DNA of 64,000 nucleotides. Origin: an uncultured Peptostreptococcaceae bacterium (GTDB taxonomy: Bacteria > Bacillota > Clostridia > Peptostreptococcales > Peptostreptococcaceae). Under the pieces are notes generated by a model. It was not told the origin of the DNA. It was given only the letters and a program-made list of their open reading frames with translations, and did no database searches. The DNA lies in assembly GCA_947072565.1 (NCBI GenBank), contig CAMTIM010000027.1, forward strand, positions 1 to 64,000, read 5' to 3'. Positions 42,219 through 52,146 of this stretch are shown piece by piece. The position numbers and the translations under genes are program-made. Within the stretch, counting starts at the first letter, position 1. Each line of letters starts with the position of its first letter.

Positions 42219-42257
42219 AATATATCCTAATGTGAAAATATTAGGATATATTTTTTT
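42219..42257 (+). terminator. Terminator after amidase 1
   Basis: 13-bp stem AATATATCCTAAT/ATTAGGATATATT followed by T. Confidence 0.85.
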
Positions 42258-42386
42258 GTAAAAAATTAAATATTATTAGTCGATACTATTTTACAGAATG
42301 CACTGCTGGTTAAAGGAAGTTAATAAATACTAATAAAATTATATGTCGAATAAGGTCAGAATTAGAGAAATGCTAAAATTATGTTA

Positions 42387-42401
42387 AATATTTTGAAAAT
42401 T
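42387..42401 (+). promoter_or_regulatory. Candidate CodY box before brnQ
   Basis: AATATTTTGAAAATT matches the CodY consensus AATTTTCWGAAAATT at 13 of 15 positions. CodY represses branched-chain amino acid uptake genes in many Firmicutes, so the place fits. Confidence 0.5.
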
Positions 42402-42476
42402 GTTGCAATTGAAAATAAAAATCTATACAATTACCTCAATATAGTAAATGCTTATAAATTTTTATAGGGGGTTTAT

Positions 42477-43793
42477 ATGAAAAAACAATATCTAGATACA
42501 GTAGTTGTAGGATTTGCCTTATTTGCCATGTTCTTTGGTGCTGGAAATTTAATATTTCCACCATATTTAGGACTTGTATCAGGTAACCAGTGGTTACTAG
42601 GGTTTAGCGGATTTGTTATAGCAGACGTTGGATTAGCTTTATTAGCAATATTAGCAGCAGCAAAATGTCAAGGTGACATAAGCAAGGTTTTAGGTAGAAG
42701 TGGAAAAGTTCTATCTAGAGTATTAGCAGCATCAATCATGATTTGTTTAGGACCACTTTTAGCAATACCAAGAACAGGAGCAACAACATTTGAAATGGGT
42801 GTAGCACCTATTATTGGAGGATTTAGTCCGATATTATTTTCAGTAATATTTTTTGGTTTAACACTTGTGCTTACAATAAAACCATCTAAAGTTGTAGATA
42901 TAATAGGTCAATATTTAACACCGGCATTATTAATTGCATTAATATTTTTAATTGTTATGGGAATTGTATCACCACTTGGAGATTTAAATCAACCAGCAGT
43001 AATAGAGGGAATATTTGCAGAAGGAGTTAAACAAGGATATCAAACAATGGATCCATTAGGTGCGATAGCTTTATCAGCTGTAGTAATAATATCACTTGGA
43101 CAAAAGGGATATACTAAGGAATCTGATAAAATTAAATTAACATTACAAGCAGGTCTTGTTGCAGGGGTAGCTTTATTCATAGTATATGGAGGACTTGCAT
43201 ATTTAGGATCTACAGTTGCACATCAGTTTAAGGGTATAAATCCAGCTGATATAAATCAAACATCATTAATAGTAAACATAACAGAACAGTTATTAGGTCA
43301 ACCAGGAAAAATAATATTAGCATTAATAGTAGCATTAGCTTGTTTAACAACATCTATAGGTCTTGTTTCAGCAACAGCTCAATATTTTTCTAAGGTTTCT
43401 AATGGAAAAGTAAAATATGAAACTATAGTAATTGGTGTATGTATATTTAGTGCAGTAGTAGCAAACTTTGGTGTTAGTACAATAATAAAATTCTCAGCAC
43501 CAATATTAACAGTTATTTATCCAGCTACAATAGTACTAGTATTAATGACATTATTTAATAAACAGATTAAAAATGATAATGCATTTAAATATGCTACATA
43601 TGTAGCTTTAATAGTAAGTGTGCTTACAGTTGTTGATGGCATGGGAATTAAAATGTCATTTATACATAAGTTACCTTTTGATGGTATAGGATTTAACTGG
43701 ATAGTTCCAGTTTTAATAGGTGGTATATTAGGTAACTTCATACCATCAAAAAACAATATAGGTTACAATAATGAGAATGAAGAGATAATGTAA
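42477..43793 (+). CDS. brnQ: Branched-chain amino acid carrier BrnQ
   Basis: 438 aa with twelve membrane segments. The LIVCS family opening FALFAMFFGAGNLIFPPYLG and LLAIPRTGATTFEMG are clear. Na+- or H+-coupled uptake of Leu, Ile and Val, which clostridia use as Stickland substrates. Preceded by a candidate CodY box and GGGGG ribosome binding site, followed by att-like site 12 as terminator. Confidence 0.94.
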   Translation: MKKQYLDTVVVGFALFAMFFGAGNLIFPPYLGLVSGNQWLLGFSGFVIADVGLALLAILAAAKCQGDISKVLGRSGKVLSRVLAASIMICLGPLLAIPRTGATTFEMGVAPIIGGFSPILFSVIFFGLTLVLTIKPSKVVDIIGQYLTPALLIALIFLIVMGIVSPLGDLNQPAVIEGIFAEGVKQGYQTMDPLGAIALSAVVIISLGQKGYTKESDKIKLTLQAGLVAGVALFIVYGGLAYLGSTVAHQFKGINPADINQTSLIVNITEQLLGQPGKIILALIVALACLTTSIGLVSATAQYFSKVSNGKVKYETIVIGVCIFSAVVANFGVSTIIKFSAPILTVIYPATIVLVLMTLFNKQIKNDNAFKYATYVALIVSVLTVVDGMGIKMSFIHKLPFDGIGFNWIVPVLIGGILGNFIPSKNNIGYNNENEEIM

Positions 43794-43836
43794 GTATATA
43801 AAGAAATAGTATTTATTAATTAGAATTAATTATATA

Positions 43837-43882
43837 TTTAAATATATGAAATAAGAACCGTATCACACTGTGGTGCGGTTTT
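43837..43882 (+). repeat. att-like site 12
   Basis: GAACCGTATCACA (43855-43867) equals the first 13 bases of the rlmH core, then CTGTGGTGCGGTTTTTATTTTG closes a hairpin with G-U pairs. Frame EPYH. It is the last copy seen and lies downstream of brnQ. Confidence 0.6.
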
Positions 43883-44187
43883 TATTTTGCATAAAATCCG
43901 TATTACAATAATGATTATTTTATATATCTATATATACGTAACGAATGTTAATAAGATTCACACAAAAAACATATTGGAATTGAAATATATAGGGTAAAAT
44001 AGCTTTTAAGGAAAGGGGATTGTCGAAAAAAGGTGATTTATATATAAACAAATATAAAAGTTAGTATTACTATAACAATCTAAAATTAAATATAAGATAA
44101 TTAAATAATTTTAAAGCTGTATGCATATGTAATATCAAAATAGAATCATAAAGTTAAAAAAGAAATTAAGGCAACAATAAAATTAAA
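43883..44187 (+). other. Upstream region of the amidase remnant
   Basis: No gene is seen. It contains a diverged copy of the amidase 1 upstream region (shared AAAATAGCTTTTAAGGA at about 43996-44012) and ends in AAAATGAGGTG, like the ribosome binding region of amidase 1. Confidence 0.6.
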
Positions 44188-45438
44188 ATGAGGTGGCAGA
44201 TATATGAAGAAGATCTTGATATACAAAAGATGTATGATACAAAACAAATTACTTGTGAAGAGTTAGTAACATATTATTTAAAGAAAATTGAAAAGTATGA
44301 TATAAATAAACTTAACTCAATAATAGAATTAAATCCTGATGCTATTAAAATTGCAAAAGAAAAAGATTCAGGAGATAAAAAAGGGAAATTATATGGGATT
44401 CCAATAACTTTAAAAGGAAACATAGGAACTGGAGATAAAATGCATACTACTGCAGGTGCATATGCTCTAAAAGATTCTGTTTTAGATAAAGATTCTTTTG
44501 TTGCACAAAAACTAAGAGAAGAAGGTGCTATTATATTAGGTAAAACTAATCTTAGTGAATGGGCAAATTATATGTCTGATAAGTCATCTAGTGGGTATTC
44601 AGCATTAGGAGGTCAAACACATAATCCTTATGGAAAATATGATGTAGGTGGATCAAGTTCAGGATCAGCAGCTTCTGTTTCAGCAGGGTTTTCAGTAGCG
44701 TCAATAGGAACTGAAACTGCTGGATCGATGATATATCCTTCAAGTCAAAATTCAGTTGTTGGAATAAAGCCTTCAATAGGAACAGTAAGTAGAGATAGAA
44801 TAATTCCAATAGTAGAGGCACAAGATACAGCAGGTGTAGTAGCAAAGAATGTTGATGATTCAGCTTTAATACTTGAAGCTATATCTGGATATGATGCAAA
44901 TGATGTTGAGACAAAAGAAGGACAACAACATAAAGAAGACTATACTAAATATATAGATGAAAACTCTGTAAAAGGTCTTAAAGTAGCAATCGTAAAACCT
45001 TTAGGAGCTAGAAGCGAAGAGATTGATATTCTAAATAGAATAGAAAAAGAATTTGAAGGTATGGGAGCTAAAGTAGTAGAATCTAAATTCCAAGAAGAAG
45101 CGTATAATATAGAAATGAGTAAAGCATTAGAAATTGGTTTCAAATATGATGTTAACAAATATCTTGAAATTGCGAAATTTAAAGGAATTAATGATTTAAA
45201 GGATATAGTAGACTTTAATAAAAATAGAAAAAATGCTGGTAAAGTTATAGATGATATATTAAAAGACGCGGATGTGATAATATCATTAAGCAATCAAGCA
45301 TCTATGATATATGCACCAGCAGGATACAAAACTACTGGGGAGCCAATAGGAGTTACACTTGTAGGAGCTAAATTCCAAGAAGGTAAATTAATAAAAATTG
45401 CAAATATATATATAAGTAATTATAAAAGATATTGGTAA
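44188..45438 (+). pseudogene. Truncated amidase copy, probably not functional
   Basis: Closely similar to amidase 1 from its residue about 80 on (KMYDTKQITCEELVTYYLKKIEKYD...), and the active-site segments LKGNIGTGD, GGSSSGSAAS and GTETAGSM remain. The first 75 or so residues are missing: the ribosome binding site of the original start is followed at once by the inner part, and the ATG placed best after it (44204) is out of frame. Two further deletions remove about 34 residues before NKNRKNAG and about 8 residues (PAITVPAG-type) near the end. Reading from ATG 44188 gives 416 residues. Confidence 0.75.
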
Positions 45439-45549
45439 TATTGCGTGGAATTTGTCAATATAACAAGAATATGATATTATATAATTCTATAATAAGTTCT
45501 CTACAGCTTATAAAAGAGAATTGAAAAAATGAACGGAGGAAATATAATT

Positions 45550-45894
45550 ATGGAAAATTTACCAAATTGCCCAAAATGTAATTCAGAATATACTTATGAA
45601 GATGGAAGTCTTTTAGTTTGCCCAGAATGCTCTCATGAATGGTCTTTAGAATCAGGAAATGGTGAAGATACAGATGTTATAAAAGATGCAAATGGAAATA
45701 TATTAAATGATGGAGATGCTGTAACAGTAATCAAAGACCTTAAAGTAAAAGGAAGTTCATCATCTATAAAAATAGGAACAAAAGTTAAGAGTATACGTTT
45801 AGTTCCTGGTGCATCTGATGGACATGATATAGAATGTAAAATAGATGGTTTCGGAGCTATGAAATTAAAATCTAGTGTTGTTAAAAAAGCGTAG
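45550..45894 (+). CDS. yjdM: Zinc-ribbon protein YjdM (PhnA family)
   Basis: 114 aa from ATG 45550 (ACGGAGGA upstream; an ATG at 45529 would put it inside). An N-terminal zinc ribbon [21 protein letters not shown] is followed by the SH3-like YjdM domain ([25 protein letters not shown]...[13 protein letters not shown]...[20 protein letters not shown]). The old name PhnA/alkylphosphonate protein is misleading; the role is unknown. Confidence 0.93.
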   Translation: MENLPNCPKCNSEYTYEDGSLLVCPECSHEWSLESGNGEDTDVIKDANGNILNDGDAVTVIKDLKVKGSSSSIKIGTKVKSIRLVPGASDGHDIECKIDGFGAMKLKSSVVKKA

Positions 45895-45912
45895 TTCTAC
45901 GTTTTAAATAGT

Positions 45913-45947
45913 AAAAATCCCCGTATCAATAGATACAGGGATTTTTT
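45913..45947. terminator. Bidirectional terminator between yjdM and tdh
   Basis: AAAAATCCC-C-GTATC / GATAC-A-GGGATTTTT with an AATA loop. A and T runs on both sides serve both genes. Confidence 0.85.
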
Positions 45948-46899
45948 AGTTACAACCAATTCCTTTAATTTTTAATTTTTCTAACATATCAACAGTCATT
46001 TTACTTAAATCATATTTAACCTTAAATCCCCATTCATTTATTGCACATGTTGGGTCAATGGAGTTAGGCCAAGATTCAGCAATTGATTGGCGTATTGGAT
46101 CTACATTATATCCAAATTCAAAGTCAGGGATATGTTTTTTTATTTCATTAGCAATTTCATCTGGATCAAAATTCATAGCTGTTATATTAAATGCATTTCT
46201 ATGAATTAATTTAGAACTATCAGCCTCTATTAAATCAACTATAGCATCAAGTGCATCTGGCATATACATCATATCCATTTGAGTTCCTTTAGCTATAAAT
46301 GAATCATATTTTTTATTTTTTAAGGCTTCATAATATATATCAACAGCATAATCTGTAGTTCCACCTCCAGGAGGTGTTACATATGATATTAGACCTGGGA
46401 ATCTGACACCTCTAGTATCCACATTAAACTTATTGAAGTAATAATCACACAGTAACTCTCCTGCTACTTTAGTTACACCATACATAGTGCTAGGTCTTTG
46501 TAGAGTATCTTGAGGAGTTAAATTTTTAGGAGAATTAGAACCAAATGCTGCTATAGAACTAGGTGTAAACAATTTACAGTTAAGTTCTTTACAAACTTCT
46601 AATACATTACTTAACCCACCCATATTAAGCTTCCAAGCAAATTGTGGATTTTGTTCACCTACAGCAGACAGTAAAGAAGCTAAATGAATTATTGTATCTA
46701 CATTATATTTTTTTGCAACTGAGCCCATAGATTCAATATCCATAACATCAAGTGTTTCAAACAAGCCATTATTTATAATTTCACTAGTAGAACGTATATC
46801 AGTAGCAACAACATTATCAACACCGTATTCACTTCTAAGTTTTGAAGTTAGTTCTGAACCAATTTGACCTGAGGCTCCAGTAATAAGCACTTTTTTCAT
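45946..46899 (-). CDS. tdh: L-threonine 3-dehydrogenase, short-chain (SDR) type
   Basis: 317 aa. NAD-binding ITGASGQIGSEL at the N-terminus, SDR catalytic Tyr and Lys in MYGVTKVAGELLCDYYFNKF, and SPSS-like TPSSIAAFG. It oxidises threonine to 2-amino-3-ketobutyrate. The gene upstream on the same strand, 31 nt away, is kbl, whose enzyme splits that product into glycine and acetyl-CoA, so the assignment over a generic epimerase is well supported. AGGAGG precedes the ATG. Confidence 0.92.
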   Translation of the reverse strand: MKKVLITGASGQIGSELTSKLRSEYGVDNVVATDIRSTSEIINNGLFETLDVMDIESMGSVAKKYNVDTIIHLASLLSAVGEQNPQFAWKLNMGGLSNVLEVCKELNCKLFTPSSIAAFGSNSPKNLTPQDTLQRPSTMYGVTKVAGELLCDYYFNKFNVDTRGVRFPGLISYVTPPGGGTTDYAVDIYYEALKNKKYDSFIAKGTQMDMMYMPDALDAIVDLIEADSSKLIHRNAFNITAMNFDPDEIANEIKKHIPDFEFGYNVDPIRQSIAESWPNSIDPTCAINEWGFKVKYDLSKMTVDMLEKLKIKGIGCN

Positions 46900-46930
46900 C
46901 TATTTTCCTCCTAATAAATTAAAATAAAAA

Positions 46931-48136
46931 TTATATTATTTCTAATTCTTTTCCAACTTTTTCATAAATAGCTAAAGCTTTATCAAGCATTTCTTTTGTA
47001 TGAGAGGCTGTTGGCATATTTCTAACTCTTCCACTTCCTTTTGGAACAGTAGGAAAAACTATAGATTTAGCATAGACACCTTCTTCTAAAAGTCTTTTAC
47101 TAAATAATTGAGTTTTAGTTTCATCACCTATTATGCAAGGAGTTATAGGTGTTTCGCTTTTGCCTATATTAAAACCTAAAGATTTTAAACCTTCTTTTAA
47201 ATAATTTCCATTTTCCCATACTTTATTAACTAAATAATCATTTTTCATAAGAATATTTATAGATTTTGTACAAGCAGCAGCAGAACCAGGAGTTAAAGAT
47301 GTTGAAAATAGGAAAGGTCTACCTCTGACTTTTAACCAATCAATAAGATCCTTTGACCCAGCAACATATCCACCTACTACTCCAATAGCTTTAGACAAAG
47401 TTCCAATTTGAAAATCGATTTTATCAGATAAGCCAAAATGCTTACATGTTCCAGCACCATTTCCAGTAACGCCTGATCCATGAGCATCATCAACATATGT
47501 AATTAAATCAAATTCTTGGGCTATTTCAACAATTTGTGGTAATTTGGCAATATCCCCATCCATAGAAAAAACTCCATCAGTAATGACCATAATTTTATTA
47601 TATTGATTACTTTCTTTAGCTAGCTTAGCTTTTTCTCTTAAATCATTCATATCGGAATGTTTATATCTTATAACCTTAGATCCGCATAACCTACAACCAT
47701 CTATTATTGATGCATGATTTAATTCATCAGATAAAATTGCATCGTTTTTGTCCATGACAGCAGAGATAGCACCCATATTACAATTAAATCCTGATTGGAA
47801 TGCTATAGCAGATTCTGTTCCTTTGAATTTAGCAATAGTAGCTTCAAGAATATCATGAACTTCAAGAGTACCATTTATAGTTCTCACAGCTCCAGCTCCG
47901 GTACCATACTTATTAGTTGCATCAATTTCAGCTTTTTTTAATCTATCATCTGTAGCTAAACCTAAATAATTATTAGATGATAAATTTATTAAATTTTTAT
48001 CGTTTATTTTTATAATTGGACCATTGGGACTTTGAAGTAAATCTATTTTGTTATAAAGTCCATTTGACTTTAGTTCTGTTAAATTTTTTGATAGAAATTT
48101 AGATAAAGATTTATTTTCCAAACCATGCATAGTCAT
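46931..48136 (-). CDS. kbl: Glycine C-acetyltransferase (2-amino-3-ketobutyrate CoA ligase)
   Basis: 401 aa from ATG 48136 (GGGGTGATT 6 nt upstream). PLP enzyme of the alpha-oxoamine synthase family: [19 protein letters not shown], the aspartate in [12 protein letters not shown], and PLP-lysine in [19 protein letters not shown]. First gene of the kbl-tdh operon for threonine breakdown to glycine, which feeds Stickland fermentation. Confidence 0.95.
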   Translation of the reverse strand: MTMHGLENKSLSKFLSKNLTELKSNGLYNKIDLLQSPNGPIIKINDKNLINLSSNNYLGLATDDRLKKAEIDATNKYGTGAGAVRTINGTLEVHDILEATIAKFKGTESAIAFQSGFNCNMGAISAVMDKNDAILSDELNHASIIDGCRLCGSKVIRYKHSDMNDLREKAKLAKESNQYNKIMVITDGVFSMDGDIAKLPQIVEIAQEFDLITYVDDAHGSGVTGNGAGTCKHFGLSDKIDFQIGTLSKAIGVVGGYVAGSKDLIDWLKVRGRPFLFSTSLTPGSAAACTKSINILMKNDYLVNKVWENGNYLKEGLKSLGFNIGKSETPITPCIIGDETKTQLFSKRLLEEGVYAKSIVFPTVPKGSGRVRNMPTASHTKEMLDKALAIYEKVGKELEII

Positions 48137-48309
48137 GTAAATCACCCCTTTAATTAGTAACTTTCATATATAAGGATTGTCATGAAACATTAGCGATAAG
48201 ACTGTTTTTATTGATTAAATGTATTTTAAATAGTATTATATATGATATATATGTATGTTTTAAGCTAAGAAATAATTCGAAATTTAATAATCATATCGAA
48301 GGAAAAGGA

Positions 48310-48981
48310 ATGAAGAGAATGGAAAAATTTAATAAGTTAAATATATTAAAAGATTACGTGTTAATAACAATAGGAGTTGTTTTAGTTGCTTTTGGTATAC
48401 AGTATTTTTATGCTCCTAATGAAATAGCAGGTGGTGGATTAAGTGGTATAGCTATCGTAATAAACCACTATATACCTCAGTTATCAATGGGAACTATAAT
48501 ATTTATAGGTAATCTAATATTATTTACAATCTCATTTATATTAATAGGTGGAGATTTTGGATTTAAAACGATATATGCAAGTATTATGCTATCAGTTGCT
48601 ATGGATATTATGGAAAAAGTATTCCATTCATATGCATTAACAAATAATATGATACTAGCGGTATTGTTAGGAACAGTAGTATGTTCTATAGGATTAGCAA
48701 TCGCATTTTCAATAAATGCATCTACAGGTGGAACAGATATACTTGCTAAAATATTAAATAAATATACAAACTTTAATATAGGAGTATCATTATTAGTGGT
48801 AGATTTACTTGTTGTTATATTTGGAGGATTTACTTTTGGTTTAGGAAAAGGTGTATATTCTTTAGCAGCAGTTGTAATTAATGGACTAACAATAGACTTC
48901 TTAATAGCAAAAATAGAAAAGAAAAGAAAAGAAAAAGAAGATAATAAAAATGAAGTATTAGAGCCTCAACAAGCTCAATAA
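48310..48981 (+). CDS. YitT-family membrane protein
   Basis: 223 aa from ATG 48310 (AAGGAAAAGGA upstream; a far upstream ATG at 48211 adds a stretch without signal and is rejected). Five hydrophobic segments and the family motif YAPNEIAGGGLSGIAIVIN plus STGGTDILAKILNKY (DUF161 repeat). It ends soon after the membrane part and lacks the usual DUF2179 cytoplasmic domain, so it is a short version. Transport of an unknown solute is likely. Confidence 0.85.
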   Translation: MKRMEKFNKLNILKDYVLITIGVVLVAFGIQYFYAPNEIAGGGLSGIAIVINHYIPQLSMGTIIFIGNLILFTISFILIGGDFGFKTIYASIMLSVAMDIMEKVFHSYALTNNMILAVLLGTVVCSIGLAIAFSINASTGGTDILAKILNKYTNFNIGVSLLVVDLLVVIFGGFTFGLGKGVYSLAAVVINGLTIDFLIAKIEKKRKEKEDNKNEVLEPQQAQ

Positions 48982-49007
48982 ATCTCAAAATTACATATAA
49001 AACGGAG

Positions 49008-49037
49008 AATACTACCAAAAACAGGTAGTATTTTTTG
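49008..49037 (+). terminator. Terminator after the yitT-like gene
   Basis: 9-bp stem AATACTACC/GGTAGTATT followed by six T. Confidence 0.85.
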
Positions 49038-49190
49038 TTTTATGACAAAAAGTGATGCTATAATATAAAATAAACAGTTTTAATTAATTTTTTTTAAAAG
49101 GGCAAAAGCTTTATAAAATAAAGCTGAGGAAAGATTTTAAAAGCTAAAATATTATTTTTTAAGGAACTTAATAAAATTCAAAAATACTTA

Positions 49191-49219
49191 TTGACCATTA
49201 CGTAACGTAATCTTATAAA
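49191..49219 (+). promoter_or_regulatory. Promoter and operator of the MerR-methyltransferase gene
   Basis: TTGACC (49191-49196) and TATAAA (49214-49219) are separated by 17 nt. The perfect dyad ATTACGT-A-ACGTAAT (49197-49211) fills the spacer, the place where a MerR protein binds. Autoregulation by the gene product is the simple reading. Confidence 0.7.
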
Positions 49220-49251
49220 ATGATATTAGGCAATAACTTGGGGGAGATATA

Positions 49252-50442
49252 GTGAAAGAAGAAAATTTATACACTACAGGTGAATTTGCTAAAATGGCTG
49301 GGGTGACAATAAGAACCATTAGATACTACGATGCTAAAGGTATACTTAAGCCATCACATCATAACAGCTCAGGTCATCGATTATACTCAAACGAGGATTT
49401 TATAAAGCTAAAGAAAATATTAGCTCTAAAATACTTAGGTCTATCATTAGACGAAGTTATGAACACTGAATTATATAGTTTTGAAAAAGATGATATGGTA
49501 AATTCTTTGAAATTACAAAAAAATATTATCAAAAACAAAATAAACCATATGAAAACCGTGTTAAATGCCATAGAGACAGCAGAAGTTAGTATTCAAAAAG
49601 ATGAAGACTTAGACTGGAACAAAACTATAGACATAATAAAAATCCTAGAAAATGAAAAAGAATTATTGCAACAATATGTAGATTCATCAAACTTAAATGC
49701 TAGTGTTAAACTGCAAGATAGATTTAGCTCTAATGAGCATGGGTGGTACAACTGGGCATTTAAAAATATAAAATTAAGAAAAAAAAGTAAGGTTTTAGAA
49801 ATAGGATGTGGAAATGGAGCTTTATGGGCTAAAAATATAGAAAATCTAAATGATAAAGTAGAAGTAACTTTAACTGATGTCTGCCAAGATATGATTAATG
49901 ATGCAAAGCTTAACTTAGATGGATATAATAAAAATTTTAATTTTAAAATTGTAGATCCAAATAATATTGCCTACAAAGATGAAAGCTTTGACATAATAAT
50001 AGCTAATCACATACTATTTTATATGAATGATTTAGATAAAGTTCTTTCTGAGATAAAAAGGGTTCTAAAGGTAGGCGGACGTTTTTATTGTTCAACTATT
50101 GGTGGGGACCATATGAAAGAGTTAGAAGAACTTATGATAAAGTTTAATAGCAACATAAAAATTTCTGAAGAAAAACTTTCAAACAAATTTGGATTAGATA
50201 ATGGAGAATATATATTACAGGAGTACTTTACTGATATACATAAACATTTGTATAAAGATGAATTAATAGTAAATGATACAAAGGGTATACTAGAATATAT
50301 ATATTCAATACCAGGTAATATTTTAGAAGTAATAGATAATAAGAAAAAAGAGTTTGAGGTTTATATTGATAAGAACATACAACAAAATGGCGCAATTAAT
50401 ATAACTAATAGTAATGGGCTATTTGAAAGTATAAAAAGGTAA
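49252..50442 (+). CDS. MerR-type regulator fused to a SAM-dependent methyltransferase
   Basis: 396 aa from GTG 49252 (GGGGGAGA upstream). Residues 1-75 are a MerR winged helix (YTTGEFAKMAGVTIRTIRYYDAKGILKPSHHNSSGHRLYSNEDF), then a coiled linker (about 80-150), then a class I methyltransferase (about 175-290; VLEIGCGNGALWAKN, DVCQDMINDA, FDIIIANHILFYMNDLDKVLSEIKRVLKVGG). The enzyme domain may modify, or be the sensor for, a drug-like ligand. The dyad in its own promoter suggests autocontrol. Confidence 0.9.
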   Translation: MKEENLYTTGEFAKMAGVTIRTIRYYDAKGILKPSHHNSSGHRLYSNEDFIKLKKILALKYLGLSLDEVMNTELYSFEKDDMVNSLKLQKNIIKNKINHMKTVLNAIETAEVSIQKDEDLDWNKTIDIIKILENEKELLQQYVDSSNLNASVKLQDRFSSNEHGWYNWAFKNIKLRKKSKVLEIGCGNGALWAKNIENLNDKVEVTLTDVCQDMINDAKLNLDGYNKNFNFKIVDPNNIAYKDESFDIIIANHILFYMNDLDKVLSEIKRVLKVGGRFYCSTIGGDHMKELEELMIKFNSNIKISEEKLSNKFGLDNGEYILQEYFTDIHKHLYKDELIVNDTKGILEYIYSIPGNILEVIDNKKKEFEVYIDKNIQQNGAINITNSNGLFESIKR

Positions 50443-50507
50443 AACTTTAGTTGGTTTTTTAATGAAATTTATATTTTACTAAAAAGATAAGTTAAAAAAT
50501 AGCTTAA

Positions 50508-50521
50508 AACAAACGTTTTCA
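50508..50521 (-). promoter_or_regulatory. Candidate cre (CcpA) site upstream of arcA
   Basis: Read on the - strand, TGAAAACGTTTGTT matches the cre consensus TGWAARCGYTWNCW at 13 of 14 positions. It lies 265 nt before arcA in the long gap after the MerR-methyltransferase gene. CcpA control of arginine deiminase operons is known in other Gram-positives. Confidence 0.5.
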
Positions 50522-50622
50522 ATGTTAAAATATAATCAAAAATAAGATTAATCCATCTAAACTACATTTATATAAATAAGATTTATTTTATATAAAAAAG
50601 TGTTGAAAACAATTTAAGTCTA

Positions 50623-50637
50623 TGAAAAACGTTTATC
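50623..50637 (+). promoter_or_regulatory. Second, weaker cre-like site upstream of arcA
   Basis: TGAAAAACGTTTATC resembles cre but has one extra A before CG. The pair of sites in the 343-nt gap supports carbon control of arcA. No ORF is seen in this gap. Confidence 0.35.
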
Positions 50638-50785
50638 TTAATGATTAATATAAATTTTTTAAAAATATATAGAATTTTGGTAATTAAGAAATTAAAAATA
50701 AAATTGTCAATAAATTAACTATTAATAATATATAGTTAACGAGTTTATTAGACAAAATTTTACAACAGATTGAGAGGTAAAAGTT

Positions 50786-52009
50786 ATGGGAATTAAAGTA
50801 ACAAGCGAAATCAAAACGTTGAAAAAAGTTTTACTTCACAGACCAGGTTCAGAAATAGAAAACTTAACACCTGATTATCTAGAAAGATTATTATTTGATG
50901 ATATTCCATTTTTAGAGGTGGCTCAGCAAGAGCATGATGCATTTGCAGAGATATTAAGACAAAATGGAGTAGAAGTTGTTTATTTACATGAATTAGCAGC
51001 TGAAGTTATAGCTGATGAGGAAATAAAAGAACAATTTATACAACAATTTATAAAAGAAGCTGGAATAACAAGCCCAGAATTACATAAAAATGTTTATGAG
51101 TTCTTAAAAGGATTTAAAAACAATGAAGATTTAATAAGAAAAACAATGGCAGGAATAAATAAACATGAATTACCACAATTAGGTAAGAAAAGTTTATCTG
51201 ATTTAGCAGAAGATGATTATCCATTTGTAGCTGATCCGATGCCAAATTTATACTTCACAAGAGATCCATTTGCAACAATAGGAGAAGGTGTAAGTTTAAA
51301 TAAAATGTACTCAGTAACTAGAAACAGAGAAACTTTATATGCTGATTATATATTCAAATATCATAAAGACTTTAAAGGTCAAGTAGAAAGATTCTATGAT
51401 AGAGACTTTGAATATCACATAGAAGGTGGAGATATATTAAACTTAACTGAAAAAACTTTAGCTATAGGTATATCTCAAAGAACTCAAGCTGATGCAATAG
51501 AGCATATAGCGAAGCAAATATTCTTTAAAAGCAAAAACAAAGATATAGAAACAATATTAGCTTTCAATATTCCAAATAATAGAGCTATGATGCATTTAGA
51601 TACAGTATTTACTCAAATAGATGTTGATAAGTTTACTATTCATCCAGGAATACAAGGACCATTACAAGTATTTGAAATAACTAAAGGTAATGTAGAAGGC
51701 GAATTAAAAATAGAAGAACTTAATGCTAAATTAGAAGATGTATTAGCTAAATACCTTGGAGTAGAAAAAGTTACATTAATCCAATGTGGTGGCGGAGATA
51801 AAGTTATAGCAGATAGAGAACAATGGAATGATGGTTCAAATACATTATGTATAAAACCAGGTGAAGTTGTTGTTTACTCTAGAAACTACATAACTAATAA
51901 ATTATTAGTTGATAATGGTATTAAGATACATGTTATACCATCAAGTGAATTATCAAGAGGACGTGGGGGCCCAAGATGTATGTCAATGCCTCTAGTTAGA
52001 GAAGTATAA
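50786..52009 (+). CDS. arcA: Arginine deiminase
   Basis: 407 aa. Arginine to citrulline and ammonia. Guanidino-group-modifying fold with substrate and catalytic segments [20 protein letters not shown], the catalytic His in MMHLDTVFT, and Cys in [14 protein letters not shown] near the end. Full length. First gene of the arcA-arcB-arcC-carrier cluster, which yields ATP from arginine. AGAGGTAAA before the ATG. Confidence 0.97.
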   Translation: MGIKVTSEIKTLKKVLLHRPGSEIENLTPDYLERLLFDDIPFLEVAQQEHDAFAEILRQNGVEVVYLHELAAEVIADEEIKEQFIQQFIKEAGITSPELHKNVYEFLKGFKNNEDLIRKTMAGINKHELPQLGKKSLSDLAEDDYPFVADPMPNLYFTRDPFATIGEGVSLNKMYSVTRNRETLYADYIFKYHKDFKGQVERFYDRDFEYHIEGGDILNLTEKTLAIGISQRTQADAIEHIAKQIFFKSKNKDIETILAFNIPNNRAMMHLDTVFTQIDVDKFTIHPGIQGPLQVFEITKGNVEGELKIEELNAKLEDVLAKYLGVEKVTLIQCGGGDKVIADREQWNDGSNTLCIKPGEVVVYSRNYITNKLLVDNGIKIHVIPSSELSRGRGGPRCMSMPLVREV

Positions 52010-52060
52010 GAATTAATATTTAAATAAAAATAGCTTGAAAACATATATATATTACACATT

Positions 52061-52090
52061 GCTTAAAGGTTTATTATTTAACCTTTAAGC
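52061..52090 (+). promoter_or_regulatory. Hairpin between arcA and arcB
   Basis: Perfect 10-bp stem GCTTAAAGGT/ACCTTTAAGC with a 10-nt loop but no T run, so it is more likely an mRNA processing or stability element than a terminator. Confidence 0.55.
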
Positions 52091-52146
52091 ACCAATTAAA
52101 CTAAATTTTTAAAAAATATAATATAACTTATTAGGAGGATTTTACC

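Larger units (their letters stand above)
5572..43882 (+). other. rlmH-linked cassette accretion zone
   Basis: This 38-kb stretch starts at the 3' end of rlmH and contains twelve copies, all in + orientation, of a site that mimics the last 11 codons of rlmH plus a downstream hairpin. The blocks between copies are 0.3-12 kb long. I infer serial insertion at the rlmH attachment site. The first three blocks are well-formed elements. For the others the evidence is the site alone, so the zone may mix true cassettes with chromosomal genes. No integrase, serine recombinase or transposase gene is visible in it. Confidence 0.6.

Noticed and set aside
5608-43882. A recombinase gene (CcrA/B/C serine type or tyrosine integrase) for the cassettes
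   Set aside because: I looked through all reading frames of the zone for large serine or tyrosine recombinase signatures and found none. The cassettes appear non-autonomous within this window.
45913-45947. CCCCGTATCAATAGATACAGGG looks like a thirteenth att-like site
   Set aside because: It shares CCGTATCA only. The loop, right arm and the bases before it do not match the family, and it is a normal two-way terminator between convergent genes.
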